Source of the DNA: Neopararhizobium haloflavum
GTDB lineage: Bacteria; Pseudomonadota; Alphaproteobacteria; Rhizobiales; Rhizobiaceae
Direction of reading: 5' to 3'
Assembly (NCBI RefSeq): GCF_002750855.1
Contig: NZ_NWUC01000001.1
Span: 372,001-436,000, forward strand
Length of the DNA: 64,000 nucleotides
Shown: one piece after another, positions 1 through 9,317 of the stretch
Layout of the letters: every line of letters begins with the position of its first letter
How positions within the stretch are numbered: the first letter of the stretch is position 1
Notes under the pieces: generated by a model
What the model was told of the DNA's origin: nothing
The model's database searches: none
Seen by the model: only the letters and a program-made list of their open reading frames with translations
Program-made: the position numbers and the translations under genes

Positions 1-65
1 CAAATGGCGCGATTATCCTTTTATTCAGGATTGTGGAAGCCGAAGCTTGATGAGGTCAGGGCGCC

Positions 66-326
66 ATGGCCAAACGACAGCCACCGCCGCCGATGGACGG
101 TCTTCGCCGTCAGATCGCGAAGGGCCGGCGTGAAGGTCCACGCGGTTCGGCGTCCTCCTTCATTCGCGAGACATTTGTTCTGCCCCGCCTTGCCGCCCGC
201 GCCAAAGCGCGCGAATGGCTCGATACCTGGCCGAAGGCGGCCTATTGGACCGAGATCGAGACGTGGCGGCAATTGCCCGACGATCGCATCGAATTCACCA
301 TGCGACGGCTGCCGACGGCCGACTGA
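66..326 (+). CDS. Small conserved-looking hypothetical protein (86 aa)
   Basis: I do not recognise the family. The protein is 86 residues, basic at the N-terminus and then amphipathic, rich in Arg, Ala and Trp, with no signal peptide or membrane segment. The ATG follows a GAGG about 10 bases upstream, and codon use matches the GC-rich neighbours, which favours a real gene. It sits alone: the next plus-strand gene is over 1 kb away, and trmL lies downstream on the opposite strand. No function can be inferred. Confidence 0.6.
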   Translation: MAKRQPPPPMDGLRRQIAKGRREGPRGSASSFIRETFVLPRLAARAKAREWLDTWPKAAYWTEIETWRQLPDDRIEFTMRRLPTAD

Positions 327-364
327 CCGGGAACGCGGCGGCGATTTTCCCCGTGCATATGGCA

Positions 365-395
365 TTGACCTCAACTTAGGTTGAGGTCTTATGAG
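365..395 (+). promoter_or_regulatory. SoxR/MerR-type operator-promoter candidate
   Basis: A perfect 9-bp dyad (GACCTCAAC, 4-nt TTAG loop, GTTGAGGTC, 367-388) lies between a TTGACC -35-like hexamer at 365 and a TATGAG/TTATGA -10-like element at 389-395. The spacer is 18-19 bp. A dyad inside an over-long spacer is the architecture of MerR-family promoters, and CCTCAA..TTGAGG matches the SoxR box core. It points rightwards, but the only thing there is trmL on the opposite strand. A hairpin role is possible, although there is no T-tract. Confidence 0.55.
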
Positions 396-507
396 ATGGG
401 CTCCACAACAACGGAGCTCACCCATGCCATCACTGAAACGTTCGATCCTTTCCATCCAGAGATGGCTGAAGCGGTGCGCCGGAGCCAGAGCTCTCCCTTC
501 GCCAAAT

Positions 508-981
508 CTAGCGAGCGTGCCGCAACTGGCGCATGGCTTCTCCGCACACAATGGCACTGGCCATCGCGACGTTGAGCGATCGCACTCCGGCCTGCATGGG
601 AATGGTGAGCCTGATATCGGCGCGCTCATGGACATCCTTGGGCACTCCCGCGCTTTCGCGGCCGAAAAGCAGGATGTCGTCGGCTCGGAATTCGCAATCG
701 GCATAGTCCTCGTCGGCCGCTGTCGTCAAAAGAACGAGACGGCGCTGCTCGGATTCTCGCCATGCATCGAAGGTTTCGAAATTGAGGTGGCGGTTCAACG
801 CAGCACGTTCCACGTAGTCCATGCCCGCACGCTTCAACGCACGGTCGGTGAGATCAAATCCGGCCGGCTCGATGATTTCAACGCTGCAGCCGAGACATGC
901 GGCAAGCCGAATGATGGTGCCGGTATTGCCCGGAATGTCCGGCTGATAGAGGGCGATCGCCATGCGGTTACTCATGCGCAT
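508..981 (-). CDS. trmL: tRNA (cytidine(34)-2'-O)-methyltransferase TrmL
   Basis: SPOUT-class enzyme that 2'-O-methylates the wobble base of tRNA-Leu isoacceptors using SAM. The N-terminus carries the family pattern QPDIPGNTGTIIRLAA. The C-terminal knot has GRESAGVP and IPMQAGVRSLNVAMASAIV, which form the SAM site. At 157 residues it is the usual length. In-frame ATGs occur at 981, 975 and 963; homologs usually begin close to the last two, so the exact start is uncertain. It is monocistronic and sits on the strand opposite to its neighbours. Confidence 0.93.
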   Translation of the reverse strand: MRMSNRMAIALYQPDIPGNTGTIIRLAACLGCSVEIIEPAGFDLTDRALKRAGMDYVERAALNRHLNFETFDAWRESEQRRLVLLTTAADEDYADCEFRADDILLFGRESAGVPKDVHERADIRLTIPMQAGVRSLNVAMASAIVCGEAMRQLRHAR

Positions 982-1011
982 GGAGGTATCTCGGGCCGCG
1001 CGACCTCGCAA

Positions 1012-1393
1012 GGGCGGAAAATCCGGGCGCGGTCAGGCGTTTTTTATCGGGAGGGGGTGGCGGATTGTCGCATCATTTTGTATGAGACCATCCGCAACAC
1101 GCGCAGCACGGAGGTTTGCATGGACATGACAGACGGCCATCGCCTTCCGGCACGAACAATGACAGCGCCACGGTTGCCCATTTTCTAGCGTTCAGCCAAA
1201 CCGCCATCTGCGTCATCCGGTCGTCGCGGTCAGTGGCATCCGGCTCACATCGGTCAAGCCGCGCATGCGGCAGCGGCCATGGCTGCGCCTTTGTTCTTCT
1301 TCTCATTTACCCGGTGCAGCAGACGATCTGTCTGTGTCGCGCCAGGCGGTCCCGACCGCCCGCTTCTGCGCCGGCCATTCAAGGATCAACGAT
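1012..1393. other. Intergenic region upstream of the ABC exporter pair
   Basis: This 382-base stretch separates the trmL start from the first ABC exporter. It must hold the promoters for both. The only coding candidate I see is a 22-codon plus-strand ORF at 1120-1188, which starts six bases after a GGAGG. No tRNA, repeat or convincing terminator is visible. Confidence 0.5.
1120..1188 (+). CDS. Possible 22-aa leader peptide ORF
   Basis: This short ORF starts with ATG six bases downstream of GGAGG, one of the better ribosome sites in the region, and stops at TAG. The peptide is polar, with no hydrophobic segment or recognisable run of one amino acid, so an attenuation role is not evident. It lies about 200 bases ahead of the ABC exporter start. 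It may be a chance ORF. Confidence 0.2.
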   Translation: MDMTDGHRLPARTMTAPRLPIF

Positions 1394-3247
1394 ATGTTCG
1401 ACTGGTTCGAACGACGCCTCAATCCCTATCCCGCCGACCCGCCCGGCCGTCCGCCGGAAAGCTTCGTCGCGTTCTGCTGGCATTATTCGCGGCAGGCGTG
1501 GCCCTGGCTGCTCGCCATGGCCTGTCTGACGGCGCTGATCTCGATCGGAGAAGTGCTGCTTTTCGGCTTCCTTGGAAGCATCGTCGACTGGCTGGCGGCG
1601 GCTGACCCCGACGGCTTTCTTGCGCGTGAGGGCACGACGCTGGCCGCGATGGCGGCGCTTGTGCTCGTCGGCCTGCCGCTGATCGTGCTCGTGCAGTCCA
1701 TGCTCATTCACCAGACGCTGCTCGGCAATTACCCGATGATCGCGCGATGGCAGATGCATCGCTATCTGCTGCGCCAGAGCCTCGGCTTCTTTGCCAACGA
1801 GTTCGCTGGACGAGTCGCGACCAAGGTCATGCAGACCTCGCTCGCCGTGCGTGAGACCGTGATGAAGATGCTCGACGTCTTCGTCTATGTGGTGGTCTAT
1901 TTCGTCTCGATGATCGTGATGATCGCCAGCGCCGACCTTCGGCTGGTGCTGCCGCTGCTCTTGTGGCTGGCGATCTATATTTCGCTGATCGTCTATTTCG
2001 TGCCGCGGCTGAAGCAGGTTTCAAGGGCCCAGGCCGACGCTCGATCCACGATGACGGGCAGGGTGGTCGACAGCTACACCAACATCTCGACGGTAAAGCT
2101 TTTTTCGCATGCCGGGCGCGAGGAGCGCTATGCGCGCCAGGGCATGGACGAGTTCCTGATGACGGTGCATCGTCAGATGCGTCTCGTGACGCTTTTCCAG
2201 GTGCTCATCTATTTCAACAATGCGCTACTGGTCTTCGGCGTATCGGCACTGGCGATCGGCTTGTGGATGGGCAATGCGGTTTCGGTGGGCGCCATCGCCA
2301 TCGCCATCGGTCTTGCGCTGCGCATGAACGGCATGTCGCAGTGGATCATGTGGGAGGTGTCAGCGCTATTCGAAAATATCGGCGTCGTCATGGATGGCAT
2401 GGCGATGATGGCACAGCCGCAGGCGGTAACCGACAGCCCGCAAAGCAGCGATCTCGTCAGCCGCAAGGGGCGGATCGCGTTTGAGCGGGTTCGGTTCCAC
2501 TACGGCAAGACATCGGGCGTGATATCGGACCTGTCGCTTTCCATTGAAGCTGGCGAGAAGATCGGTCTCGTCGGGCGTTCGGGCGCGGGCAAGACAACGC
2601 TGATCAATCTGCTCCTTCGCTTCTACGACCTGGAGTCGGGCCGCATTCGCATCGATGGCGTCGACATTGCCGATGTGACGCAGGACAGCCTTCGTGCTCA
2701 CATCGGCGTCGTCACGCAGGACACGGCGCTGCTGCATCGCTCGATCCGCGACAACATCGCCTATGGAAAGCCGGAGGCGAGCGATGCGGAGATCATCGAG
2801 GCTGCGCGGCGCGCCAATGCCTGGGACTTCATCCAGGAGCTCAGGGATCAACAGGGGCGTGTCGGCCTCGATGCCCATGCCGGCGAGCGCGGCGTGAAGC
2901 TGTCGGGCGGCCAGCGTCAGCGGATCGCGATCGCCCGTGTCTTCCTGAAAAACGCGCCGATCCTGGTCCTTGACGAAGCGACGTCGGCGCTCGATTCGGA
3001 AGTGGAGGCAGCGATCCAGGAGAATCTGTTTTCCTTGATGGAAGGCAAGACGGTGATTGCGATCGCCCACCGGCTTTCGACCATCGCCGAAATGGACCGC
3101 CTCGTCGTGCTTGACAGCGGCGAGGTCATCGAGACCGGCTCTCATGCTTCGTTGATCGAGGCAGGCGGGCTTTATGCCGAACTTTGGTCGCGTCAATCCG
3201 GCGGGTTCATTTCCACGGACAGGCAGGGCGAAGAGGCGGCGGAGTAG
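1394..3247 (+). CDS. ABC exporter, fused permease/ATPase (first of tandem pair)
   Basis: A type IV-fold ABC half-transporter of 617 residues. An N-terminal six-helix membrane domain (about 35-330) is followed by an ATPase domain. Walker A GRSGAGKT is near 394, the Q-loop reads VVTQDT, the signature LSGGQRQR is near 503, Walker B is ILVLDEATSALD, and the switch His is in AIAHRLST. All catalytic residues are intact. The ATG at 1394 is preceded by AAGGA eight bases upstream; an upstream ATG at 1265 would add a low-complexity extension. Substrate is unknown; lipid or drug export is typical of the family. A closely related paralog follows 8 bp downstream. Confidence 0.9.
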   Translation: MFDWFERRLNPYPADPPGRPPESFVAFCWHYSRQAWPWLLAMACLTALISIGEVLLFGFLGSIVDWLAAADPDGFLAREGTTLAAMAALVLVGLPLIVLVQSMLIHQTLLGNYPMIARWQMHRYLLRQSLGFFANEFAGRVATKVMQTSLAVRETVMKMLDVFVYVVVYFVSMIVMIASADLRLVLPLLLWLAIYISLIVYFVPRLKQVSRAQADARSTMTGRVVDSYTNISTVKLFSHAGREERYARQGMDEFLMTVHRQMRLVTLFQVLIYFNNALLVFGVSALAIGLWMGNAVSVGAIAIAIGLALRMNGMSQWIMWEVSALFENIGVVMDGMAMMAQPQAVTDSPQSSDLVSRKGRIAFERVRFHYGKTSGVISDLSLSIEAGEKIGLVGRSGAGKTTLINLLLRFYDLESGRIRIDGVDIADVTQDSLRAHIGVVTQDTALLHRSIRDNIAYGKPEASDAEIIEAARRANAWDFIQELRDQQGRVGLDAHAGERGVKLSGGQRQRIAIARVFLKNAPILVLDEATSALDSEVEAAIQENLFSLMEGKTVIAIAHRLSTIAEMDRLVVLDSGEVIETGSHASLIEAGGLYAELWSRQSGGFISTDRQGEEAAE

Positions 3248-3255
3248 TTTGAACG

Positions 3256-5184
3256 ATGCCGGCGCGGGCCCGCAAGCCGATTGCGGTGCCGCGTCAGTGC
3301 ATTATATCGCAGGAGATGATCGTCAAACGCGTCTTCAGACTATTCGAGGGGTGGGTCGACCCTTTCCGGACCACCGACAATCTCAGGCCGCCGGGCAGCG
3401 TCGTGGCGTTTGTCTGGTTCTATATCAGCCAGGCCCGCTGGCCCTTTGCGGCAATGCTCGCGCTTGGCGGGCTGGTGGCGCTTCTGGAAGCGGCATTGTT
3501 CTATTTTGTCGGTCGCATCGTCGATCTGCTCGATTCGATCGAACCGGCGGACGGCTGGGCCGGTCTTGTGGCTGCCCACGGGCCTGAACTGCTCGTGATG
3601 CTTTTCGTCATCGTCGTCGCACGTTTCGTGGTAACGGCGCTTGCAGCACTCGTCGAAGAACAGACGATCGTGCCAGGCTTTTACAATCTCGTACGCTGGC
3701 AGGCCTATGCGCATGTCGCGCGGCAAAGCCTGTCCTTCTTCCAGAACGACTTCGCCGGCCGGGTGGTCACGAAGGTATGGCAGGCCGGTCAGGCGACCGG
3801 CGACTTCATGGTCTCGATCCTGCAGGTCGTATGGTTCGTCATCATCTACACGGCGACGACGATGGCACTGGTGGCGGGTCTCGACTGGCGGCTTTCCGCG
3901 CTCGTCGCCATCTGGATCGGCGGCTTCATCCTTTTGGCTCGCTATTTCGTGCCGCGCATTCGCAGGTGGGCGCGCGCATCGGCCGAGGCGTCGTCCATGC
4001 TCAACGGCCGGATCGTCGACAGCTACCAGAACGTGCAGACCCTCAAGCTATTCGGTCGGGCCGATCAGAACGACCTCTACATACGCGATGGTTTCGACCG
4101 ATTTCTTTCCGCCATCATTCCCTTCACCAGAAACCTGACGAGCGTTCGTGCCTCGCTCGCCCTGCTTTCCGGACTGATGATCGCGGCGATCGGAGGCCTT
4201 GCCGTTCATCTTTGGCTCGCCGGCAGCATTTCCAGCGGCGCCGTCGCCTTCACAATGGCGCTGGTGCTGCGGCTCAACATGCTCCTGAACCGCATGATGA
4301 CGCAGCTCAACGCGCTGATGCGCAATTTCGGCACGATCCAGAACTCGATGGAGCTCATCGCGCGCCCGATCGAAATGCGCGACGCGCCGGATGCAACGAA
4401 GCTCGTCATCGAGAGGCCAAGCATCGAATTTCGTAACGTCGCCTTCCATTACGGCAAGAGTTCCGGCGTCATCGACGACCTTTCTCTCGTCATAGAGCCG
4501 GGCCAGAAGATCGGTCTGATCGGCCGCTCGGGAGCGGGAAAATCGACGCTGGTCAACCTGCTGCTTCGCTTCTACGACCTTGAAAGCGGAGCCATCCTGA
4601 TCGATGGGCAGGATATTGCCGGTGTGACACAGGAGAGCCTGCGACAGCAGATCGGCATGGTCACGCAGGATACGTCCCTGCTCCATCGCTCCATCCGCGA
4701 CAACATCCTCTTCGGCCGGCCGGATGCCGGTGATGCCCGTCTCATGGAGGCGGCAAGGAAAGCCGAAGCCAGCGAGTTCATCGCGATGCTAGAAGACGTG
4801 CGGGGCCGCAAGGGTTACGACGCCCACGTCGGCGAGCGGGGTGTCAAGCTTTCCGGCGGGCAGCGCCAGCGGATCGCGATCGCCCGTGTCATGCTGAAGG
4901 ACGCGCCGATCCTCATTCTCGACGAGGCGACCTCGGCGCTCGACTCCGAAGTCGAAGCAGCCATCCAGGAAAACCTTTCCCGACTGATGGAGGGCAAGAC
5001 GGTGATCGCCATCGCGCATCGACTCTCCACCATTGCGGAGATGGACCGCCTGATCGTCATGGATCGCGGGGCGATCATCGAGGACGGGACGCATGCCGAA
5101 CTTGTGGCCGCAGGCGGCCTTTACGCCGAACTGTGGACGCGCCAATCGGGCGGCTTCATCGGCGGGGAACTGGCGGCTGAGTGA
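3256..5184 (+). CDS. ABC exporter, fused permease/ATPase (second of tandem pair)
   Basis: Paralog of the preceding gene, colinear from the N-terminal amphipathic segment to the shared C-terminal GGLYAELW.RQSGGFI block. It has six predicted membrane helices, then Walker A GRSGAGKS, VTQDTSLLH, LSGGQRQR, ILDEATSALD and AIAHRLST, so the ATPase site is complete. It begins 8 bp after the first gene ends and is surely cotranscribed. The start at 3256 has GGAG 11 bases upstream. Homology with the paralog only begins near the ATG at 3316, where AGGAG abuts the codon, so the first 20 residues are doubtful. The two may form a heterodimer, or each a homodimer. Confidence 0.88.
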   Translation: MPARARKPIAVPRQCIISQEMIVKRVFRLFEGWVDPFRTTDNLRPPGSVVAFVWFYISQARWPFAAMLALGGLVALLEAALFYFVGRIVDLLDSIEPADGWAGLVAAHGPELLVMLFVIVVARFVVTALAALVEEQTIVPGFYNLVRWQAYAHVARQSLSFFQNDFAGRVVTKVWQAGQATGDFMVSILQVVWFVIIYTATTMALVAGLDWRLSALVAIWIGGFILLARYFVPRIRRWARASAEASSMLNGRIVDSYQNVQTLKLFGRADQNDLYIRDGFDRFLSAIIPFTRNLTSVRASLALLSGLMIAAIGGLAVHLWLAGSISSGAVAFTMALVLRLNMLLNRMMTQLNALMRNFGTIQNSMELIARPIEMRDAPDATKLVIERPSIEFRNVAFHYGKSSGVIDDLSLVIEPGQKIGLIGRSGAGKSTLVNLLLRFYDLESGAILIDGQDIAGVTQESLRQQIGMVTQDTSLLHRSIRDNILFGRPDAGDARLMEAARKAEASEFIAMLEDVRGRKGYDAHVGERGVKLSGGQRQRIAIARVMLKDAPILILDEATSALDSEVEAAIQENLSRLMEGKTVIAIAHRLSTIAEMDRLIVMDRGAIIEDGTHAELVAAGGLYAELWTRQSGGFIGGELAAE

Positions 5185-5438
5185 TGCGGTGCGCCGCGTC
5201 CTGCGCAAGAGGCCGCGACACGCCATGCGGCAGGGCTTTGACCGTCGAGCGATTATCCCGCGACAATGTGCCCATATGGCCCTGTCGAGACTGGACATAT
5301 TTCGCCATCAAGCATAGAAACCCGCAAAATGACGGGCGTTTGGCAGCGCTCGCCAGCGGGGGCATTCCTTAGGTTTCGGCGCCGCAGGCGACGTTACGCC
5401 GCTACCCGCCATGATCATGCGCAGAGGATGTTTGAGCC

Positions 5439-6014
5439 GTGAGCGAACACGAAACGACAGCAGAGCCCGGCGGTGAACCGACCCGTCGCGACTTCCTTTT
5501 CCTGACGACCGGCATGGCCGCCGTGGTCGGCGGTGCAACCGTTGCCTGGCCGTTCATCGACCAGATGCGGCCGGATGCGTCGACGCTGGCCCTGGCCTCC
5601 GTCGAGGTCGATGTGTCGTCGTTGTCCGAGGGCATGTCGCTCACCGTTCAGTGGCGTGGTCGCCCCGTCTTCATCCGCAACCGCACGGAAGAAGAAGTCG
5701 AGGCCGCGCAGGCCGTCGAGCTGGCGGAGCTGAAAGACCCGGTCGCGCGCAACGAAAACATACCGAATGCCGAAGCGACCGATCTCAACCGTTCGGCCGG
5801 CGAGGGCATGGAGAACTGGATCGTGATGATCGGTTCATGCACCCATCTTGGCTGCGTACCGCTTGGCCAGGCCGGCGACTACAATGGCTGGTTCTGCCCC
5901 TGCCACGGTTCGCACTACGACACTGCCGGCCGCATTCGCCGTGGCCCGGCACCCGAAAACCTTCCGGTGCCGCCGTTCGAGTTCATCTCGGACAGCATGA
6001 TCCGAATCGGCTGA
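5439..6014 (+). CDS. petA: Ubiquinol-cytochrome c reductase, Rieske iron-sulfur subunit
   Basis: The 191-residue Rieske subunit of complex III passes electrons from ubiquinol to cytochrome c1. A twin-arginine motif (RRDFLF, 16-21) precedes a single hydrophobic anchor, consistent with Tat insertion. Cluster-binding boxes are CTHLGC (134-139) and CPCHGSH (153-159): C134, H136, C153 and H156 are the expected ligands, and C139-C155 the expected disulfide. Translation starts at GTG. It is the first gene of petABC, with petB 19 bp downstream. The 254 bases upstream should hold the operon promoter. Confidence 0.97.
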   Translation: MSEHETTAEPGGEPTRRDFLFLTTGMAAVVGGATVAWPFIDQMRPDASTLALASVEVDVSSLSEGMSLTVQWRGRPVFIRNRTEEEVEAAQAVELAELKDPVARNENIPNAEATDLNRSAGEGMENWIVMIGSCTHLGCVPLGQAGDYNGWFCPCHGSHYDTAGRIRRGPAPENLPVPPFEFISDSMIRIG

Positions 6015-6033
6015 GGCGAGGAGAGACAATTCA

Positions 6034-7335
6034 ATGAGTGGTGATCATTCCACATATGTGCCCAGCTCGGGCGTCGGAAAATGGGTCGATTCGCGCCTTC
6101 CTCTGCCGCGTCTTATGCATGACTCCTTCGTTTCCTACCCGGTTCCGCGGAACCTGAACTACGCCTACACCTTCGGCGGCATCCTGATGGTGATGCTGGT
6201 CGTGCAGATCCTGACGGGCGTCGTGCTTGCCATGCACTACGCCGCTTCGACGCAGATGGCGTTCGATTCGGTCGAAAAGATCATGCGTGACGTGAATTCC
6301 GGCTGGCTGCTGCGCTACATGCACGCCAATGGCGCCTCGTTCTTCTTCATCGCCGTCTACATCCACATCTTCCGTGGGCTCTACTACGGTTCATACAAGG
6401 CGCCGCGTGAAATCCTCTGGATCCTCGGCGTCGTGATCCTGCTCCTGATGATGGCGACGGCCTTCATGGGCTACGTTCTGCCCTGGGGCCAGATGTCGTT
6501 CTGGGGTGCGACGGTCATCACCGGGTTCTTCACTGCGTTCCCGGTGATCGGCGAACCGCTGCAGCAACTTCTCCTCGGTGGCTTCGCGGTCGACAATCCG
6601 ACGCTGAACCGGTTCTTCTCGCTGCATTATCTCCTGCCGTTCATGATCGCGGGCGTCGTGATCCTGCACGTCTGGGCCCTGCACGTGACCGGCCAGACGA
6701 ACCCGACAGGCGTCGACGTGAAGACCAAGACCGACACGGTGGCCTTCACACCCTATGCGACGCTGAAAGACGCCCTGGCGATGGTCGTCTTCTTCGTCTT
6801 CTTCGCCTATTTCATCTTCTACATTCCGAATTATCTCGGCCACGCAGACAACTACATCCAGGCCAACCCGCTGGTGACGCCATCGCACATCGTGCCCGAA
6901 TGGTACTTCCTGCCGTTCTACGCGATCCTGCGTGCCATCACTTTCAACATCGGCCCGATCGACTCCAAGCTCGGCGGCGTTCTGGCGATGTTCGGCTCGA
7001 TCGCGGTGCTGTTCTTCCTGCCCTGGCTGGACACCTCGCGGGTCCGCTCGGCGGTCTACCGGCCGTGGTACAAGGTGTTCTTCTGGGTGTTCGCCATCAA
7101 CGCCGTCTTCCTCGGATGGCTTGGTTCGCGGCCGGCTGAGGGCTGGTATGTGACCGCGTCGCAGCTTTCGACGCTCTACTACTTCGCCTTCTTCCTGATC
7201 ATCATGCCCCTGCTCGGCATGATCGAGACCCCAAGGCGGGTTCCGAACTCCATCTCCGAGGCAGTGCTATCGCGCAAGAACGGTGGCTCCGGCCAGCCTG
7301 CGGCAGCTGTTTCGGCACCCGAAGATCGCGCCTGA
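6034..7335 (+). CDS. petB: Cytochrome b subunit of the bc1 complex
   Basis: Multi-spanning subunit (433 residues) that binds hemes bL and bH and forms the Qo and Qi quinone sites. The sequence shows the heme-ligand histidine helices, [18 protein letters not shown] around the Qo site, and the invariant PEWY (in [15 protein letters not shown]). The C-terminal helices are complete. This is the long bacterial form rather than the split b6/subunit IV. It is cotranscribed with petA and petC. A second ATG overlaps its stop codon, but petC probably starts 30 bases later. Confidence 0.97.
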   Translation: MSGDHSTYVPSSGVGKWVDSRLPLPRLMHDSFVSYPVPRNLNYAYTFGGILMVMLVVQILTGVVLAMHYAASTQMAFDSVEKIMRDVNSGWLLRYMHANGASFFFIAVYIHIFRGLYYGSYKAPREILWILGVVILLLMMATAFMGYVLPWGQMSFWGATVITGFFTAFPVIGEPLQQLLLGGFAVDNPTLNRFFSLHYLLPFMIAGVVILHVWALHVTGQTNPTGVDVKTKTDTVAFTPYATLKDALAMVVFFVFFAYFIFYIPNYLGHADNYIQANPLVTPSHIVPEWYFLPFYAILRAITFNIGPIDSKLGGVLAMFGSIAVLFFLPWLDTSRVRSAVYRPWYKVFFWVFAINAVFLGWLGSRPAEGWYVTASQLSTLYYFAFFLIIMPLLGMIETPRRVPNSISEAVLSRKNGGSGQPAAAVSAPEDRA

Positions 7336-7364
7336 TGCAAGCGGCTCTGAAAGGATCTATCTCG

Positions 7365-8219
7365 ATGAAAAAGCTTGTTTCCGGCCTTCTTTCGCTCGCC
7401 TTCCTCGCTGGGCTCGCCATGTCGGGCGCTGCCTTCGCGCAGGAGGAGGAGCACGAAACGCCGCACTATCCGCTGCACAAGCCAGAGCATGTCGACTGGT
7501 CGTTCGCCGGCCCCTTCGGTCATTACGACAAGGGGCAGCTTCAACGTGGCCTGAAGGTCTACACGGAAGTGTGCGCCGCCTGCCACTCGATGGATCGGGT
7601 CGCATTCCGCAATCTGGAAGATCTCGGATATTCGGAAGACCAGGTTCGCACGCTGGCCGGCAATTACGAGGTCGAGGACGGTCCGGACGCTGGCGGTGAC
7701 ATGTTCATGCGCCCGGCGACAGGCTCGGACACCTTCCCCGCACCGTTCGCCAATCCGGAAGCGGCAGCCGCCTCCAACGGCGGCGCCGTGCCGCCCGACT
7801 TCTCGCTGATCGCGAAGGCCCGTGCGGTCGAGCGCGGCTTCCCGAACTTCGTGTTCGACATCTTCACGATGTATGCGGAGAATGGCCCGGACTACATCCA
7901 TTCGCTGCTGACGGGCTATGAAGAGGCGCCCGAAGGCACCGAGATTCCGCAGGGTACCTACTACAATCCCTACTATATCAACGGTCCGTCGCTCGCCATG
8001 GCGCCGCCGCTGTCCGAGGGCATCGTCACCTATGACGACGGCGCGCCGGAAACGGTGGAGCAGTACTCCCGCGATGTCAGCGCGTTCCTGATGTGGGCGG
8101 CAGAGCCGCACCTGGAAGAGCGCAAGGCGCTTGGCTTCAAGGTCATCGTGTTCCTGCTGATCTTCGGGACCTTGCTCTATTTCACCAAGAAAACGATCTG
8201 GTCGCGCATCGAGCATTGA
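7365..8219 (+). CDS. petC: Cytochrome c1 subunit of the bc1 complex
   Basis: The 284-residue c-type cytochrome of complex III. An Sec signal peptide ends at about AAFAQ. The heme attachment site CAACH is at residues 70-74, a likely axial Met lies in [10 protein letters not shown], and a C-terminal membrane helix with a [10 protein letters not shown] tail anchors it to the inner membrane facing the periplasm. I chose ATG 7365 because AAGGA lies nine bases upstream and it starts the signal peptide directly; ATG 7335 overlaps the petB stop. It is the last gene of the operon, closed by a strong terminator. Confidence 0.96.
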   Translation: MKKLVSGLLSLAFLAGLAMSGAAFAQEEEHETPHYPLHKPEHVDWSFAGPFGHYDKGQLQRGLKVYTEVCAACHSMDRVAFRNLEDLGYSEDQVRTLAGNYEVEDGPDAGGDMFMRPATGSDTFPAPFANPEAAAASNGGAVPPDFSLIAKARAVERGFPNFVFDIFTMYAENGPDYIHSLLTGYEEAPEGTEIPQGTYYNPYYINGPSLAMAPPLSEGIVTYDDGAPETVEQYSRDVSAFLMWAAEPHLEERKALGFKVIVFLLIFGTLLYFTKKTIWSRIEH

Positions 8220-8251
8220 TCGGACGCGGAGCAAGCCGCAACATGTCGATC

Positions 8252-8280
8252 AAAGGCGCCACCTGCGTGGCGCCTTTTTT
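8252..8280 (+). terminator. Rho-independent terminator after petC
   Basis: An 11-bp stem AAAGGCGCCAC / GTGGCGCCTTT with a four-base loop runs straight into a T-run ending at 8280. It closes petABC and separates it from apt, whose ribosome site begins only four bases later. Confidence 0.88.
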
Positions 8281-8304
8281 ATGCCAGGAGAAAGGTCGCA
8301 TGCG

Positions 8305-8844
8305 ATGAGCCGTTATCTGGAATTGACCGAGAGCATTCGGGCGATTCACGACTATCCGAAGCCCGGCATCGTCTTTCGTGACATCACCACGCTGCTTGGC
8401 GACGCGCGATCCTTCCGCCGGGCGGTGGACGATCTGGTGCATCCTTATGCCGGCACGAAGATCGACAAGATCGCGGGGATCGAAGCGCGTGGCTTCATCC
8501 TCGGCGGCGCGATCGCGCATCAGCTCTCGGCTGGTTTCGTACCAATCCGCAAGAAGGGCAAGCTGCCGCACGATACGGTGCGGATCGCCTACAGCCTGGA
8601 GTATGGCGTCGACGAGATGGAGATGCACCGTGATGCGGTCGAGCCTGGCCAGAAAGTGATCCTCGTCGACGACCTGATCGCGACGGGTGGAACCGCCGAG
8701 GCTGCCTGCAAGCTTCTGCTGCAAATGGAGGCTGAGATCGTCGCTGCGTGCTTCGTGATCGATCTGCCGGATCTGGGCGGGCGGCGGAAGCTCGAAGCGC
8801 TGGGGGTCGAGGTGCGCACGCTGGTGGAATTCGAAGGCGACTGA
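8305..8844 (+). CDS. apt: Adenine phosphoribosyltransferase
   Basis: Purine salvage enzyme that makes AMP and PPi from adenine and PRPP. The 179-residue protein has the type I phosphoribosyltransferase PRPP loop [16 protein letters not shown] and the N-terminal [16 protein letters not shown] signature of bacterial APRTs. The start at 8305 is preceded by AGGAG/AAAGG at 8286-8295; an in-frame ATG at 8281 lies in the terminator T-run and is unlikely. It is placed after petABC, as in many rhizobia, but the terminator implies its own promoter or read-through. Confidence 0.96.
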   Translation: MSRYLELTESIRAIHDYPKPGIVFRDITTLLGDARSFRRAVDDLVHPYAGTKIDKIAGIEARGFILGGAIAHQLSAGFVPIRKKGKLPHDTVRIAYSLEYGVDEMEMHRDAVEPGQKVILVDDLIATGGTAEAACKLLLQMEAEIVAACFVIDLPDLGGRRKLEALGVEVRTLVEFEGD

Positions 8845-8849
8845 CTGGG

Positions 8850-9317
8850 TCAGATCTTTACGAGCACGGCGCTGTCGAATGCCATAACGGTCTTTCCGTC
8901 CAGCGTTTCGGCGAAATTGTGGGTCTCAACGAGTCCCCATCCCGGTTTGGTCCGCAGCACGCGCGTCTTTGCCACCACGCAGCCAAAACGGATGGTCTCT
9001 CCCGCGAAGACCGGCTTCAACCAGCGCATATTCCTGATGCCAGGGGAGGGGCCGAGCACCGGCGGCACGCCGCCATTCTCGGCGACCCGGGCGAAGTCCT
9101 TCTCGCGGAATTCGCAAATCTTGCGCATCCAGACCGCTCCGGTATGCCAGCCTGAGGCACAGAGTCCGCCGAACATGCTGTCGCGGGCCCTGGCCTCATC
9201 GACATGGAAGGGCTGGGGATCAAACTTCTTGCCGAATGCGATGATCTCTTGCGCGGTGAAGGTGTGCGTTCCGAAATCCTGGCGCTCGCCGACCTTGTAG
9301 TAATTGAGTCCGCTCAT
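8850..9317 (-). CDS. MaoC-like (hotdog) dehydratase/hydratase, downstream partner
   Basis: Hotdog-fold protein of 155 residues related to R-specific enoyl-CoA hydratases and MaoC dehydratases. It carries the modified active-site motif FDPQPFHVDE, giving Asp and His at the hydratase-2 positions, then GLCASGWHT. Its ATG overlaps the stop of the next upstream gene by four bases (ATGA), so the two homologous proteins are translationally coupled and may form a heterodimer, like split double-hotdog hydratases. Substrate is unknown. It converges on apt, with only 5 bp between stops. Confidence 0.85.
   Translation of the reverse strand: MSGLNYYKVGERQDFGTHTFTAQEIIAFGKKFDPQPFHVDEARARDSMFGGLCASGWHTGAVWMRKICEFREKDFARVAENGGVPPVLGPSPGIRNMRWLKPVFAGETIRFGCVVAKTRVLRTKPGWGLVETHNFAETLDGKTVMAFDSAVLVKI

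Noticed and set aside
391-1188. Plus-strand open frame downstream of the SoxR-type dyad
   Set aside because: It is the complement of trmL for most of its length and encodes no recognisable domain.
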